Origin: Elymus sibiricus
Lineage: Eukaryota > Streptophyta > Magnoliopsida > Poales > Poaceae
DNA: 64,000 bases
NCBI GenBank assembly: GCA_039707655.1
Contig: CM077676.1
Coordinates: 377,088,114 to 377,152,113 of the forward strand
Direction: 5' to 3'
A program made the position numbers and the translations under genes. Below the pieces are notes generated by a model. The model saw only the letters and a list, made by a program, of their open reading frames with translations. It made no database searches and had not been told where the DNA came from. Positions 11,766 to 23,255 of the stretch are shown piece after piece (positions within the stretch are counted from its first letter, which is position 1; each line of letters begins with the position of its first letter).

Positions 11766-12477
11766 TCATTTAGTCTCCTTTTTGTTGGTACCATTATTCT
11801 CCTCTGGAGGTGGGGTGGTGACACCGGTGAGGACGTTGATCATGAGTTTGTTGGCGATCTCCAAGTCCCTGATGCGGGTGCGGTACATGCGGAGCGTTGC
11901 ATCTTGGTTGGCGATGATCCTCAAGCTTGTGTTCAAAGCCTCACGGGTCTTCGTGGCAAGCGCAACCTCGATCTCCCTAATTTGCTCAGTCATAACTTTA
12001 GTTCCAACCTTAAAATTATTGACATGTACCTCGGGCTAAGTAGAGGGAGTAGGGCTAGTGGTGCGCCTCTTCCTCTGGGGCCCCACTTGCATACGGGCAC
12101 CGATGGTGTGCATCTTACGTGCCCTTGGGTCGATCTCTTGAGACTCTCCCATCGGCTCATGGATGGTGCAGTTCCCAAAACCGCACTTACCCATGATGAT
12201 TGGAGTGTCCTTGACGAAGTGAAGCCTGTTTCCAATGATGATGACCTTGAACGATTCGATGGGGATGGCCTCTGCCTTTTTCTCCTCCTCCTCTCCTCAT
12301 CCTCCTTATGGAAGGGTGGCTCCTCCGATCATCTTCCTCTAAAGATGACCAATCACGAACACGATGGATCCTCTCCCTCTTGCTTGATGGGGAGTCATAT
12401 CCTTCTTGCTCCAGATCATCCTCTTCTTGTGAGGAGGTTTGCCTCTCATCCCAAGAATGATCAATTGCTTCCTGCAT
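11766..12477 (-). pseudogene. Accessory ORF of element 2, degenerate
   Basis: Sense-strand coding remnant between pol and the 3' LTR. It starts at ATG 12477 with an acidic, charged segment (EEDDLEQEGYDSP, SSLEEDD). The frame shifts near 12290, then continues through motifs such as IIIGNRLHFVKDTPIIMG and KMHTIGARMQVG to TAG at 12036-12038. It resumes as a helical, probably coiled-coil end (QIREIEVALATKTREAL) that stops at 11766. No enzyme motif or membrane span is seen. It occupies the position of the env-like or accessory ORF of Athila elements. A TATA box 70 bases upstream suggests its own transcript. Function unknown. An open frame of 278 codons lies on the opposite strand but looks like a shadow. 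Confidence 0.55.
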
Positions 12478-12546
12478 TTCAAAACTCAAAGAAACTTGGG
12501 CTAGATGGATTTGTTAGTTTTGATAAAGAAGGAGAAAATGGCTCTG

Positions 12547-12553
12547 TATATAA
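12547..12553 (-). promoter_or_regulatory. TATA box upstream of element 2 accessory ORF
   Basis: The minus strand reads CTTATATACAG, 70 bases upstream of the accessory ORF's ATG at 12477. That spacing fits an mRNA start near 12515. It may therefore be an internal promoter. Confidence 0.45.
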
Positions 12554-12684
12554 GAGGTTAGGCGCGCATGTTCTGGCGAGATAAGGAAGTTAAAGAGAAT
12601 CGAAAACAAACCAGACAAAATCGGGCGAAATTCTGTTGAGGATTGGAAAGAAATCACGATTGAAGACCTTCTATATGACAGAAA

Positions 12685-13000
12685 CCGGTCGTACGAGCGG
12701 TCGCATGGGTTCCTTTGGCCGAGTTCTTTATTTACAGAATGTTCGACGGTGTATCGGACGACTGTGACTGCCCGTTCCACTATTCATTTTCCTTCCTCTG
12801 CCCTGTGAGAAAAATGATTTTTTTAGGAAATTAACAAGTGTTAGCTCTAGGTGACAGAGCGATCGATGGTCTTCCATGCGATCGTTTGGCGGTCGCATGG
12901 GTGGTCGCATGGGCCATCGCCCGAATCACCTAAGGAAACAGAGTCAAAGACGACGTTCCATATGGTCGCGTGTGATCGTATGGGCGCCCGTATGACTTGG
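12685..13000. repeat. Cluster of GGTCGCATGGG-like motifs
   Basis: The motif GGTCGCATGGG and relatives (GGTCGTACGAG, GATCGTATGGG, GGTCGCGTGTG) occur about eight times in 315 bases, on both strands, upstream of the internal TATA box. Two related copies in opposite orientation lie in the element's LTR at 10600-10640. Confidence 0.5.
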
Positions 13001-13324
13001 AAAACATAGAAATCTCTATAGAAAAATAAAATAAAACTGAATAAAAGAATGCTTAGGGTATTCGGAAGAACCAGCGCGAGTTCCCACTCCTCTTCCATTC
13101 TTTGTTTTTGAGGTACGTCTTTGTACCAGACTTCTTCTCTCTTCGGAGACGAAGCGATGAAGACGTATTTTGGAGTTTACTGGGGTGCAAAGGATTAATA
13201 TAATCAAATAAATCATTTTCTTCTCTTACACTCAGTTTAACGAATGGTTCTTCTAGTCTAATGAGTAGAGGCTTGGTATCCCCAAAGGTACAGGTGGTTG
13301 CCGTATCTAAGGCTACCACCATCC

Positions 13325-15601
13325 CATATGGGATACAAATCCCCGTTCCTTGGTACTTATGCTCTTCTTCTAGCAGGGAGACGTTCGTCAGAATTTCGTT
13401 TATCTCTTTGCGATCTAATATTTTGCTATCAAATTCCTGCAAAATAAGGGACCACCTCACCCAATGAGGTTTTGTATCTTTACTATCGAGGACCTCCTTT
13501 ATCGCTTGACGATCCATGTAGAATATGACCTTGGTGTCAGTGATGTAAGGCCTAAACTTTTCACAAGCAAAATTATTGCATATAACTCTCTATCATTCTT
13601 AGCATAATTCCATTGAGCTTTCGCATGCTGGCCTATCACCGCACTTACCGCATTGTCGTCAGTTTCACACATTCCCTCAAAGGGTTGGTCCCAGTGGAGG
13701 TGTGATGATGGGTGCGTTGAGTAGGGCATGTTTAAGCCTCTCAAAAGAGACCTTGCACTCATCGCTAAACATGAACGGAACATCTTTCTGCAAAAGGTTA
13801 GTCAGGGGTTTCGAAATACTAGAAAAGTTTTTAATGAAGCGCCTATAGAAACCAACACATAGACCATGAAATGACATTTCTCCCAGTTTAGAACAAGATT
13901 GGTATCCTCACATCTCTGCAAAACTTTATCAAGATTGTAAAGACAATCATCAAAAGAAGTCCCATAGACAGAAAAATCGTCCATGAAAACTTCCATGATC
14001 TCTTTAACAAAATCAACAAAGATAGCATTCATACATCTTTGAAAAGTAGCCGGTGCGTTACATAAGCCAAACGACATTCGATGGTAAGAGTACATACCAA
14101 AGGGGAAAGTGAAAGTAGTTTTCTCTTGATCTTTAGGGTGCACCACTATCTGCGAAAATCCCGAGTATTCGTCCAGGTAACAAAAGTGAGTATGCTTGGC
14201 TAGACTTTCCAACATTTGATCAATAAATGGCAGCGGATAATGATATTTGCGTGTCTCCTTATTCAGCCTCCTCAAATCAATGCACATTCTATACCCTACT
14301 ATTGTTCTAGTGGGGATTAGTTCATTATGCTTATTAGGTACTACGACAAACCCTCCCTTTTTGGGCACACAATGAACTGGACTCACCCACTTGCTTTCAG
14401 ACATAGGGTACATAATACCTGCATCGAGTAAATGAATTATTTCCTTCCTTACCACCTCCTTCATTTCGGGGTTCAGCTTCCTTTGGTACTCGCGAAGTGG
14501 TTCAGTCCCTTTTTCCATATATTTACGATGGGTACAGATGGGCGGACTTATGCCTTTCAAATCATCCATTGAATATCCGAAGGCTTTTCTGTGCTTCCTC
14601 AAGGTCTTCATTAACCTTTCTTTTTCTTTATCTGAAAGGTTAGCACTAATAATAATACGATATTTATTTGTTTCATCTAAAAACTCATACCTTAGCTCTT
14701 TTGGTAGAGGTTTTAGTTCAGGAGGTGGACGTTCCTCATCTCCTTTATTTTCCGGTACTTCATATTGTTCACTTGTAACTGGGTCTTGCACCGGTGCTTC
14801 ATTCAAGTGCTGATCGATTTCCATTTTAATTGGGTCTTCTGGGCTCTTTTCATAATCAGTTAAACTCCGTTCCAGGTCGTCTTCCGGAGTTCCAAAGTAA
14901 ATGGCAGCCAATTGTGCAATAGTCTTCTCTTCAGTGTTGTCATGTTCTCTTGGTTGGGGGCAATTTTTAAACCTTGAAAAATGAAATTCTCTTACCTCTT
15001 CCCCGTACTTAAGAGAGACAACTTTCCTCTTACAATCAATACTTGCACCTGCAGTATTAAGAAAAGGTCTTCCAAAAATTATGGGACAAAAATCATCTTC
15101 AGGAATTTCCATTACAACAAAGTCTACTCGGTAAGTGAAAGTTCCTAGAATAACATAAACATCAAGCACCATCTCATAAGGTTTCCTCAGGGTACCATCA
15201 GCTAATTTGTCTGTAGGCTGCAAGTCACAAGCATAGATTTCATCATGAAGCTTAACATAAATAGTATAAGGTATCACATTAATAGAGGACCCCATATCAC
15301 AAAGACCAAAATAATAAGTACTACCGAAGGAGCAAGGTACTACTGGTTTACCGGTGTCGGCTGCCTTAATGCAGCCCTTCACAAAATATGCTACCTCTTT
15401 CTCCATGGTTTCGATAGGCTTTTCCCTCTTTTTTCTTTTCAGGGGCTTTACCTGAATACTGCATATACCCTCACCTTCCTCTACTTTATGTTCTTTGCTC
15501 AAGTACTCAAGTTGCGCCTTTCTAACTGGAAAGGGCAATTCTTGTACTGGCTCATAGTCATCTTTAATGGGAGTTACTGATGTTTCCACCTCCAAGGCCA
15601 T
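13325..15601 (-). pseudogene. pol: Element 2 protease-reverse transcriptase-RNase H, decayed
   Basis: From 15601 downward the frame carries a protease with the Athila-type site CDMGSSINVIP (about 15310-15270) and FGRPFLNTAG. A linker and reverse transcriptase follow: RMCIDLRRLNKETRK, PFGMYSYHRMSFGLCNAPATF and the active site FMDD near 13980. The frame breaks near 13880, where roughly 30-40 residues are missing between the palm and the connection region. Remnants continue in other frames (GFYRRFIKNFSSISKPLTNLL near 13830; RNase H pieces at 13700-13360). No integrase is recognisable, and sequence between 13325 and 13050 fits no known domain. The element has lost the enzymes for replication and integration. 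Confidence 0.8.
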
Positions 15602-16362
15602 TTTTTCTTTGGAAGCTCCATATGTTCTACAAAGCTCTTAACGAATCTTAAAACAACGTCAGGGTCAAGATAAAGTTTATCACGAACTTGATTAACACTC
15701 CCTGAATTAAGGTAATCTTTTATGCAGTCAAAATCTATCTCGACCTTACCCTCTTCTTCTTCATCACTCCCCCAAGCTTCGTGATTAGCAAGCTTACCAT
15801 CCAACAATTCCTGGGCCTCAGGCACCAAGCTGGAGATAAAGGAACCTGCAGAAGCTAGGTCTAATTCTTCCTTGGAGTCATCCCGAAGTCCTCCATAGAA
15901 GAGATTTAATACAAGCCAATCTGGGAGTTTATGATGAGGGCATTCAATTAACAAAGTTTGGTACCTTTGATATGCATTTACCAGGCTTTCTCCCAGTATC
16001 TGTTGGAAGTTTAAAATCCTTCGTCTAGCTTCATAATATTTCTTCTCAAGATAGTACTCTGATAAGACAATTTCTGCGAGCTTTTCCCATGTATCAAAGG
16101 TACCTGCATTGTGAGACACTAACTATTCTTTTGCTGCATCAACCACTGTGTGAGGAAATAATTTTAGCTTCATATTATCTGGGCTAAAAGCATTTAATTT
16201 AAATGACCCACATACATCTTCGAAAAATTCCAAATGTTGATAAGGATCCTCACCTTCCTCACCTTTAAATTGCTTACTGTGCAATAATTCAAGGACACTT
16301 GGATTCAACTCATAGGCTACACCAGTGGGGTTAGGACCCAATGATGTGAACATCTCTTGCAT
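15602..16362 (-). pseudogene. gag: Element 2 gag, C-terminal part
   Basis: This is the remainder of gag after element 3 cut off the start. It shows the capsid-like stretch (YQHLEFFEDVC, MKLKLFPHTVVDAAKE) and then helical sequence (RRILNFQQILGESLVNAYQRYQTLL). An in-frame TAG at 16123-16125 probably replaces tryptophan. It joins pol across an A-run near 15604 with a one-base frame change. In intact Athila elements gag and pol are usually one frame, so this is most simply an indel in the homopolymer. Confidence 0.75.
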
Positions 16363-16369
16363 AGGTGGT

Positions 16370-17917
16370 TGCTACTTGTGAACTGCGTTGGGATTTCCTC
16401 GAAGAGGAGAGGATGATGTAGTACAGTAGAGATAAGTATTTCCCTCAGTTAAGAACTAAGGTTATCAATCCAGTAGGAGAACCACACAGAACCTCGTTAG
16501 CAGCACCTACACACAGAAAAGCAAACACTTGCACCCAACGCAAATAAGAGGGTTGTTAATCCTCTTAGCGGTTATTTGCAAGGATTAATTCTGATAGTGA
16601 TAGATAGAAATATAAATTTAAAAAGGAAATAAAAGTAAATAAATTGCAGCAAGGTATTTTTGGATTTTAATATATAATAAAGGTAGACATGGGGGCCATA
16701 GTTTTCACCAGAGGCTTCTCTCTCGAGCGCAGAACATACGGTGGGTAAACAAATTACTGTTAGGCAATTGATAGAAAAGCGCATAGTTATGACGATATTC
16801 AAGGCAATGATCATGTATATAGGCATCACGTCTGAGACAAGTAGACCGACTCCTGCCTGCATCTACTACTATTACTCCACCCATCAACCGCTATCCAGCA
16901 TGCATCTAGGGTATTAAGTATAAAACAGAGTAACGACTTAAGCAAGATGACATGATGTAGACAAAGTAAACTTAAGCAATATGATTAAACCCCATCTTTT
17001 TATCCCTAATGGCAACAATACAAATACGTGTCTTGTCCCTTTCTGTCACTGGGATATAGAACACCGCAAGATTGAACCCATCACAAAGCACCTCTCCCAT
17101 TGCAAGATAAATCAATCTAGTTGGCCAAACCAAACGGATAGACCAGAGAGAAATACAAAGCTATAACAATCATGCATAAAAGAGTTCAGAGAAAACTCAA
17201 ATAATATTCATGAATAATCTGATCATAAACCCACAATTCATCGGATCCCAACAAACACACCGCAAAAGAAGATTACATCGGATAGAACTCCAAGAGCATC
17301 GAGGAGAACATGGTATTGAAGATCAAAGAGAGAGAAGAAGCCATCTAGCTACTAGCTATGGACCCGTAGGTCTGTGGTAAACTACTCACACATCATCAGA
17401 AGGGCAGCAAGGTTGATGTAGAAGCCCTCCGTGATCGATTCCTCCTCCGGCAGATTACTGGAAAAGGCCTCCAGATGGGATCGCGGAAGAAAAGAGGCTT
17501 GCGGCGGCGGTAGGGTTTTCTCGTCTGGCTCTCTGATGGTTTCCGAATATTTGAGAATGTATAGAAGTGGAATTAGGTCAAAAGGAGCCACGAGGGGCCC
17601 ACAAGGCATCAGGGCGCCCCCTAGGGCCGCCCCCTGTTAGCTTGTGGCCTCCTCGTGAGGCTTCTGGCTTCCTCCCGAAGCTTCCAGGGTCTCTTTTGTC
17701 CAGAAAAAAATCAACAAAAATTTTCGTGGCATTTGGACTTCGTTTGGTACTGATTTCCTGAAAAACCAAAAACGAGCAGAAAACAACAACTGGCACTGGG
17801 CACTAGGTTAATAGGTTAGTCCCAAAAAATGATATATAATTGCATATAAAACATCCAAGATTGATACTATAATAGCATGGAACAATCAAAAATTATAGAT
17901 ACGTTGGAGACGTATCA
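16370..17917 (-). repeat. Element 3, 3' LTR
   Basis: This 1,548-bp LTR starts TGCTACTTGTGAAC and ends GGAGACGTATCA. It is of the same family as the solo LTR at 31327-59324, which shares both ends (about 80-85% alike by eye at the start). A GC-rich inverted repeat has arms at 17591-17605 and 17641-17655. Open frames of 60-75 codons inside it are not coding. Confidence 0.85.
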
Positions 17918-17932
17918 AGCATCCCCAAGCTT
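17918..17932 (-). other. Element 3 polypurine tract
   Basis: The minus strand reads TAAGCTTGGGGATGCT next to the LTR end. Confidence 0.8.
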
Positions 17933-18698
17933 AATTCCTGCTCGTCCTCGAGTAGGTAAATGATAAAAACAGAATTTTTGATGTGGAATGCTACCTAACA
18001 TGTTTCATCATGTAATCTCTCTTATGGTATGAATAATAAGATCCGAATGATTCAAAGCAATAGTCTATAATTTGATATAAAGACATAAATACTCAGGCAT
18101 ACTAATAAACAATCATGCCTTTGAAAATAAAAATGCTAAAGAAAGTTATCCCTACAAAATCATATAATCCTGTCATGCTCCATCTTCTTAACACAAAGTA
18201 TTTATCATGCACTACCCCGATGACAAGCCGAGCAATTGGTTCATACTTTTTAATGCGCTTTAGCTTTTTCAACCCCCACGCAATACATGAGCGCAAGCCA
18301 TGGATGTAGCACTATGGGTGGAATAGAATGTGGTGGTAGAGATTAATAAGGGGAAGTCAAAAATAAGAAGATAGTCTCACATCGATGCGGCTAATCAACG
18401 GGCTATGGAGATGCCCATCAATTGATGTCAATGCGAGGAGTAGGGATTGCCATGCAACGGATGCACTAAGAGCTATAAGTGTATGAAAGCTCAACATGAA
18501 AACTAAGTGGGTGTGCATCCAACTTGCTTGCTCATGAAGACCTCGGGCATTTGAGGAAGCCCATGATCGGAATATACAAGCGAGGTTCTATAATGAAAAA
18601 TCCCACTAGTATATGAAAGTGACAAAATAGGAGACTCTCTATATGAAAAACATGGTGCTACTTTGAAGCACAAATATGGAAAAGGATAGTAACACTGC

Positions 18699-18776
18699 CC
18701 CTTCTCTCTTTTTCTCTCATTTTTTTTTCTTTTCCTTTTTTTCTTTCTTTTTTTTTCCTTTTTCCTTTTTTTTTCT
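18699..18776 (+). repeat. Polypyrimidine tract (T/C)
   Basis: Nearly uninterrupted T and C on the plus strand, so polypurine on the element's sense strand. Low-complexity DNA, possibly grown by slippage. Confidence 0.85.
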
Positions 18777-20061
18777 GGGCTCTTTTTGGCCTCTTTTATT
18801 TATTTATTTCCTCACTGGGACAATGCTCTAATAATGATGATCATCATACTTCTATTTACTTACAACTCAAAAAAATTACAACTCAAAACTAGAACAAAAT
18901 ATGACTCTATATGAATGCCTCTGGCAGTGTACCTGGATGTGCAATGATACTAGCATAACATGTATGAAAAATGATGAACGGTGGCTGAGCCACAAATACT
19001 ATGTCAGCTATATGATCATGCAAAGCAATATGACAATGATGATGTGTGTCATATAAAAAGAACGGTGGAAGTTGCATTGCAATATATCTCGGAATGGCTA
19101 TGGAAATGCCATGATAGGTAGGTATGGTGGCTGTTTTGAGGAAGATATAAGGAGGCTTATGTGTGATAGAGCATATCATATCATGGGGTTTAGATGCACC
19201 GGCAAAGTTTGCACCAACTCTTGGTGTGAGAAAGGGCAATGCACGGTACCGAAGAGGCTAGCAAATTGTGGAAAGGTGAGAGTGTGTATAATCCATGGAC
19301 TCACATTAGTCATAAAGAACTCACATACTTATTGCGAAAGTTTATTAGCCCTCGAAGCAAACTACTACTACGCATGCCCCTAGGGGAATAGATTGGTAGG
19401 AAAAGACCATCTCTCGTCCCCGACCGCCACTCATAAGGTAGACAATCAATAATAAATCATGCTCCAACTTCTTAGCATAACGACAGATCATACGTGCATG
19501 CTTCGGGAATCACAAACCTTAACACCAATATTCTTACTAAACAACAATTATCTACTAGCACCTCCCACATATTACCATCTTAATAGCGCAAAACTATTGC
19601 AAGGAATCAAACTTATCATATTCAGTGATCTACATGAAAGTTTTTATTATATCCCTCTTGAATACCTATCATATTAGGACCAATTTCATAACCCGTGCAT
19701 ATTACCATTACTATTTATTAGACTCTCAAAAAGATATAAGTGAAGCATGGGAGTGTAACTATTTCTTTAAAATATAACCACCACCATACTCTAAAAGATA
19801 TAAGTGAAGCACTAGAGCAACTGCCTAGCTCAAAAGATATAAGTGAAGCACATAGAGTATTCTAACAAATCATGAATAATGTGTGTACCTCTCAAAAAGG
19901 TATGTTAAGCAAAGATGATTGTGGCAAACTAAAAATAAAACAAAAGCAAACAAACTATAGCACAAGACTCTCCAAGTAAAAGACATATCATGTGATGAAT
20001 AAAAATATAGCTCCAAGTAAGTTACCGATAGATTGTAGACGAAAGAGGGGATGCCATCCGG

Positions 20062-20134
20062 GGCATCCCCAAGCTTAGACGCTTGAGTATTCCTTGAATA
20101 TTACCTTGGGGTGCCTTGGGCATCCCCAAGCTTA
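20062..20134 (-). other. Two extra polypurine-like motifs, element 3
   Basis: Plus-strand GGCATCCCCAAGCTTA at 20062-20077 and GGGCATCCCCAAGCTTA at 20118-20134 repeat the element's own polypurine tract (17918-17932), 2.1 kb from the LTR in the same orientation. Confidence 0.6.
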
Positions 20135-20813
20135 GGCTCTTGCTACTCCTTATTCCTTTATCCATCGTAGTCTCACCCAAAACTTGAAAACTTCAACGCA
20201 CAAAACTCAACAGAAACCTTGTGAGATCCGTTAGTATAACAAATAAATCTTAAACTTTAGGTGATGTTGTAAATTGATTCATATTTAATATTGGCATAAT
20301 GCTACTGTACTCAAACTTCTCCATGACTCATACCCCTGATACGATCCATAGATTCATCAAAATAAGCAAACTAAGCAACAAAAACAGAATCTGTATAAAA
20401 CAAAACGGTCTGTAAAGATCTGAATTCACGTCATACTTCTGTAAGTCCACAAATTCTGAAAAATTAGGAAAACGTGGGAAATTCATATTCCAATACTTTG
20501 TAAAAAATTCAGAGTTTTATCACGCTCCAGCAAAAAATCAAAATTCCAGCACTTGACGCAAAAGTTTCTGTTTTCAAACAGCATCAATCATACCATCTTC
20601 CAAATCATCCCAAAGGCATTACTTGGCACAAACACTAATTAAAAGATAAAAACACAATCATAACAGAGGCTACAATTGTGTAAACACACAAAAACATAAA
20701 GTAAAACAAAAAATTATTTTATTCATTGGGTTGCCTCCCAACAAGCGCTATTGTTTTATGCCCTTAGCTAGGCATAATACATAGTTTCAAGTGTTGTCAT
20801 CCTTAAAATTAAT

Positions 20814-21446
20814 TCAATAGGTGGCCCTCATAATAGATTCATATGGTGGCTTAATTCCATTTCTAGGGAAGTGTTCCATCCCTTTCTTTAGTGGGAATTG
20901 AAATCTTATATTACCTTCTTTCATATCAATAATAGCACCTATGGTTCGTAGGAAAGGCCTACCAAGTATTATAGGGCAAGAAGGATTGCATTCAATATCA
21001 AGCACAATAAAATCCACGGGTACATAATTCCTATTTGCAAGAATAAGCACATCATTTATTCTACCCAATGGCTTTTTAATGATGGAATTCGCAAGATGTA
21101 AGTTGAGGGAACAAGCATCCATATCGGTGAGACCTTGCACGTCACATAAAGATTTTGGTATAGTAGAGACGCTAGCACCTAGATCACACAAGGCATTGCA
21201 TTCATAATCTTTAATTTTAACTTTGATAGTACGTTCCCATTCATCATGTAATTTTCTAGGAATTGAAACTTCCAACTCAAGTTTTTCTTCATGAGCTTTT
21301 ATCATAGCTTCTACAATATGTTTAGTGAAAGATTTATTTTGTTCATATGCATTAGGTGAATTAATCATGAATTGCAACAAGGAAATACACTCAATTAAAG
21401 AACAATTATCATAATTAAAGTCCTTGTAATCCAAAGTAGTGGGCAC
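20814..21446 (-). pseudogene. pro: Element 3 protease region
   Basis: Sense frame with the variant aspartic protease site CDLGASVSTIP near 21170 and the flap/C-terminal hallmark IILGRPFLRTIGA near 20960-20920. It is in a different frame from gag upstream. Between them lie an indel near 21540 and a TAG near 21468. The frame ends at 20814 with no reverse transcriptase behind it. The protease would have matured gag. Confidence 0.75.
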
Positions 21447-21538
21447 ATCACTATTTAAAGTTTTGACCTATCCAAACCCACTTTTTTCATTTTTATCATT
21501 AGGATCATCACCCTCCAAATAATCGGGACGCCTTCTAG

Positions 21539-22873
21539 CTAAAGTTGATCATATTCAGTCCCTTTTTCATCAAGTTTTATATTACTAAATAAGGATTCAA
21601 TAGGGGTGACACCAATCATTTTAATATCTTCATCATTACTATGATAAAAACCGGGTGGAATAGCTTTTTCTAGGAATTCTCGCTTAGCTCTCAACCTAGC
21701 GGTTCGTTCTTTACTTTCATTAATGGAAACATGGATAGCTTTAATAGACTCATTTATATCATGCTTGGGTGGCAAAATTTTAATTTTGAGAGTTTCAACA
21801 TCATGAGCAATTCTATCCATGTTCCTAGCCATATCATCAACTTTATTCAATTTTTCTTCTACCATAGCATTGAAAATATTTTGTGAATTAATAAATTCTT
21901 TAATATTACTTTCAATATCAGAGGGTATCCTATTATTATTATTATATGAATTACCATAGGAATCACCATAACTATTAGAGGAATTTCCGAGAAACGGACT
22001 AGGATTGAAATTACCCCTATAAGCATTGTTGTTAAAATTATTTCTAGAAACGAAATTCACATCAATATCATCATTATTTTGCTCAATCAAAGTAGACAAT
22101 GGCACATCATTAGGATCAATATGAACACTTTTACTGGCAACCAATTTCATAAGAGCATCCATCTTATCACTCAAATTATTAATTTCTTCAATAAAATTGA
22201 CCTTCTTACCAGTTGGAGTTCGTTCAGTGTGCCATTGAGAATAATTTGTCGTAATATTATCTAGGAGTTTTGTATCTTCTCCCAATGTAATTTCCATAAA
22301 AGTACCACGTGCGGCAGAGTCTAGCAAATTTCTAGAAACAAAGTTTAGTCCTGCATAATTTTTTTGTATGATCATCCATAAGCTTAAACCATGTGTTGGG
22401 AAACTTCTTATCATTAATTTCATTCTCTCCCAAGATTGTGCGACATGTTCATGATCAAGTTGCTTAAAATTCATAATTTGATTTCTTAGAGAAATAATCT
22501 TAGTGGGAGGAAAATACTTGGCAATAAAAGCATTCTTACACTTATCCCATGAATCAATACTATTTCTAGGCAAGGATGAAAACCAAGTTTTAGCACGATC
22601 TCGTAGTGAGAACGGAAATAATTTCAATTTGACAGTATCATTATCCACATCTTTTTTCTTTTGCATATCGCATAATTCAATGAAAGTATTAAGATGGGAT
22701 GCAACATCTTCATTAGGACTACCAGAAAATTGTTCTTTCATAACAAGATTAAGCAAAGCAGCATTAATGTCACACGACTCCGCACTAGTGGAGGGAGGAG
22801 CAATTGGAGTACTAATAAAATCATTATTATTAGTATTGGAAAAGTCGCACAATTTTGTATTTTCTTGAGACAT
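21539..22873 (-). CDS. gag: Element 3 gag, nearly intact
   Basis: An open frame of 444 codons from ATG at 22873. Residues about 50-190 form the retrotransposon gag (capsid-like) domain, with VKLKLFPFSLRDRAKTWFSSL and AKYFPPTKIISLRNQI. A low-complexity N/G/S/Y-rich middle follows (about 275-320), then a charged helical segment. No CCHC zinc knuckle is visible, as is common in Athila-type gag. The end is set by an early stop after a frame change, so the native polyprotein would continue into protease. Gag would form the particle that packages the RNA. It is the longest intact sense ORF in the Athila-like elements of this window. Confidence 0.75.
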   Translation of the reverse strand: MSQENTKLCDFSNTNNNDFISTPIAPPSTSAESCDINAALLNLVMKEQFSGSPNEDVASHLNTFIELCDMQKKKDVDNDTVKLKLFPFSLRDRAKTWFSSLPRNSIDSWDKCKNAFIAKYFPPTKIISLRNQIMNFKQLDHEHVAQSWERMKLMIRSFPTHGLSLWMIIQKNYAGLNFVSRNLLDSAARGTFMEITLGEDTKLLDNITTNYSQWHTERTPTGKKVNFIEEINNLSDKMDALMKLVASKSVHIDPNDVPLSTLIEQNNDDIDVNFVSRNNFNNNAYRGNFNPSPFLGNSSNSYGDSYGNSYNNNNRIPSDIESNIKEFINSQNIFNAMVEEKLNKVDDMARNMDRIAHDVETLKIKILPPKHDINESIKAIHVSINESKERTARLRAKREFLEKAIPPGFYHSNDEDIKMIGVTPIESLFSNIKLDEKGTEYDQL

Positions 22874-23070
22874 CACGACAAAGCAAGCAAACTAGCAAAC
22901 AAGCAAACGAAAATATTTTTGTGTTTTTGTAAAATTATTTTTGAAGTGGGGGAGATGAAAACCTTGTTTTCACTCCAGATTTTTCCATCACTGTGTCAAA
23001 TGGCTAATGCACAGGAAGAGTAGTTGAATGTACTAACATTGTTGCAAATGTAATACGTAATGAAAAAAAA

Positions 23071-23255
23071 GGATGGCATGATATAATTCACATATTTGAT
23101 GACTGGCTAAATAGGATGGCATTGCAAAATTCCCATATATGATGCCTGGCTAAACAAGATGGCATTGCATAATTCACATATATGATATAGAAACTAAACA
23201 GATGGCATTCACACAAAACGTGTCTAAACTAAGCAGATGACATATATGATGTGTA
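23071..23255. repeat. Minisatellite, about 44-bp unit
   Basis: Four to five imperfect head-to-tail copies built around GGATGGCATTGCA, ATTCACATATATGAT and CTGGCTAAAC. It lies just right of element 3's truncation point and marks the start of low-copy DNA. Confidence 0.7.

Larger units (their letters stand above)
10176..16369 (-). mobile_element. Element 2: Athila-like gypsy element, 5' part missing
   Basis: This is the continuation of the element whose LTR starts the window. It consists of the rest of the 3' LTR (10176-10902), a polypurine tract, an accessory ORF, a decayed pol and the C-terminal part of gag. At 16369 it is cut by element 3. Its 5' LTR and the start of gag are not found anywhere in the window. 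The Athila assignment comes from the reverse transcriptase block with FMDDFSVYGTSFDDCL and VLNWEKCHFM, which is characteristic of that lineage. Confidence 0.8.
17933..20813 (-). other. Element 3 non-coding interior
   Basis: About 2.9 kb between protease and polypurine tract with no recognisable ORF. It holds a 75-bp T/C tract (18699-18776), three copies of a 23-base motif containing AGATATAAGTGAAGCA (from 19724, 19789 and 19829), and two extra polypurine-like motifs at 20062 and 20118. Pol has been lost from, or was never in, this family. Confidence 0.65.
16370..23030 (-). mobile_element. Element 3: Athila-like element, right side truncated
   Basis: Minus-oriented element inserted in element 2's gag. 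It keeps the 3' LTR (16370-17917), polypurine tract, a long non-coding interior, protease and the whole gag, but ends near 23030 without primer-binding site or 5' LTR. Like element 1 it has no reverse transcriptase or integrase. Because element 2's 5' part is also missing to the right, one deletion may have removed both. The right boundary is approximate. Confidence 0.8.

Noticed and set aside
11748..12584. 278-codon plus-strand open frame
   Set aside because: It lies opposite the sense accessory ORF of element 2, whose own frame has clearer protein-like content and a TATA box. No motif is seen on the plus strand, though an antisense gene cannot be fully excluded.
15600..15610. Programmed -1 frameshift between gag and pol of element 2
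   Set aside because: The A-run is not in the phase needed for a standard slippery heptamer, and Athila elements normally read gag-pol in one frame. An indel is simpler.
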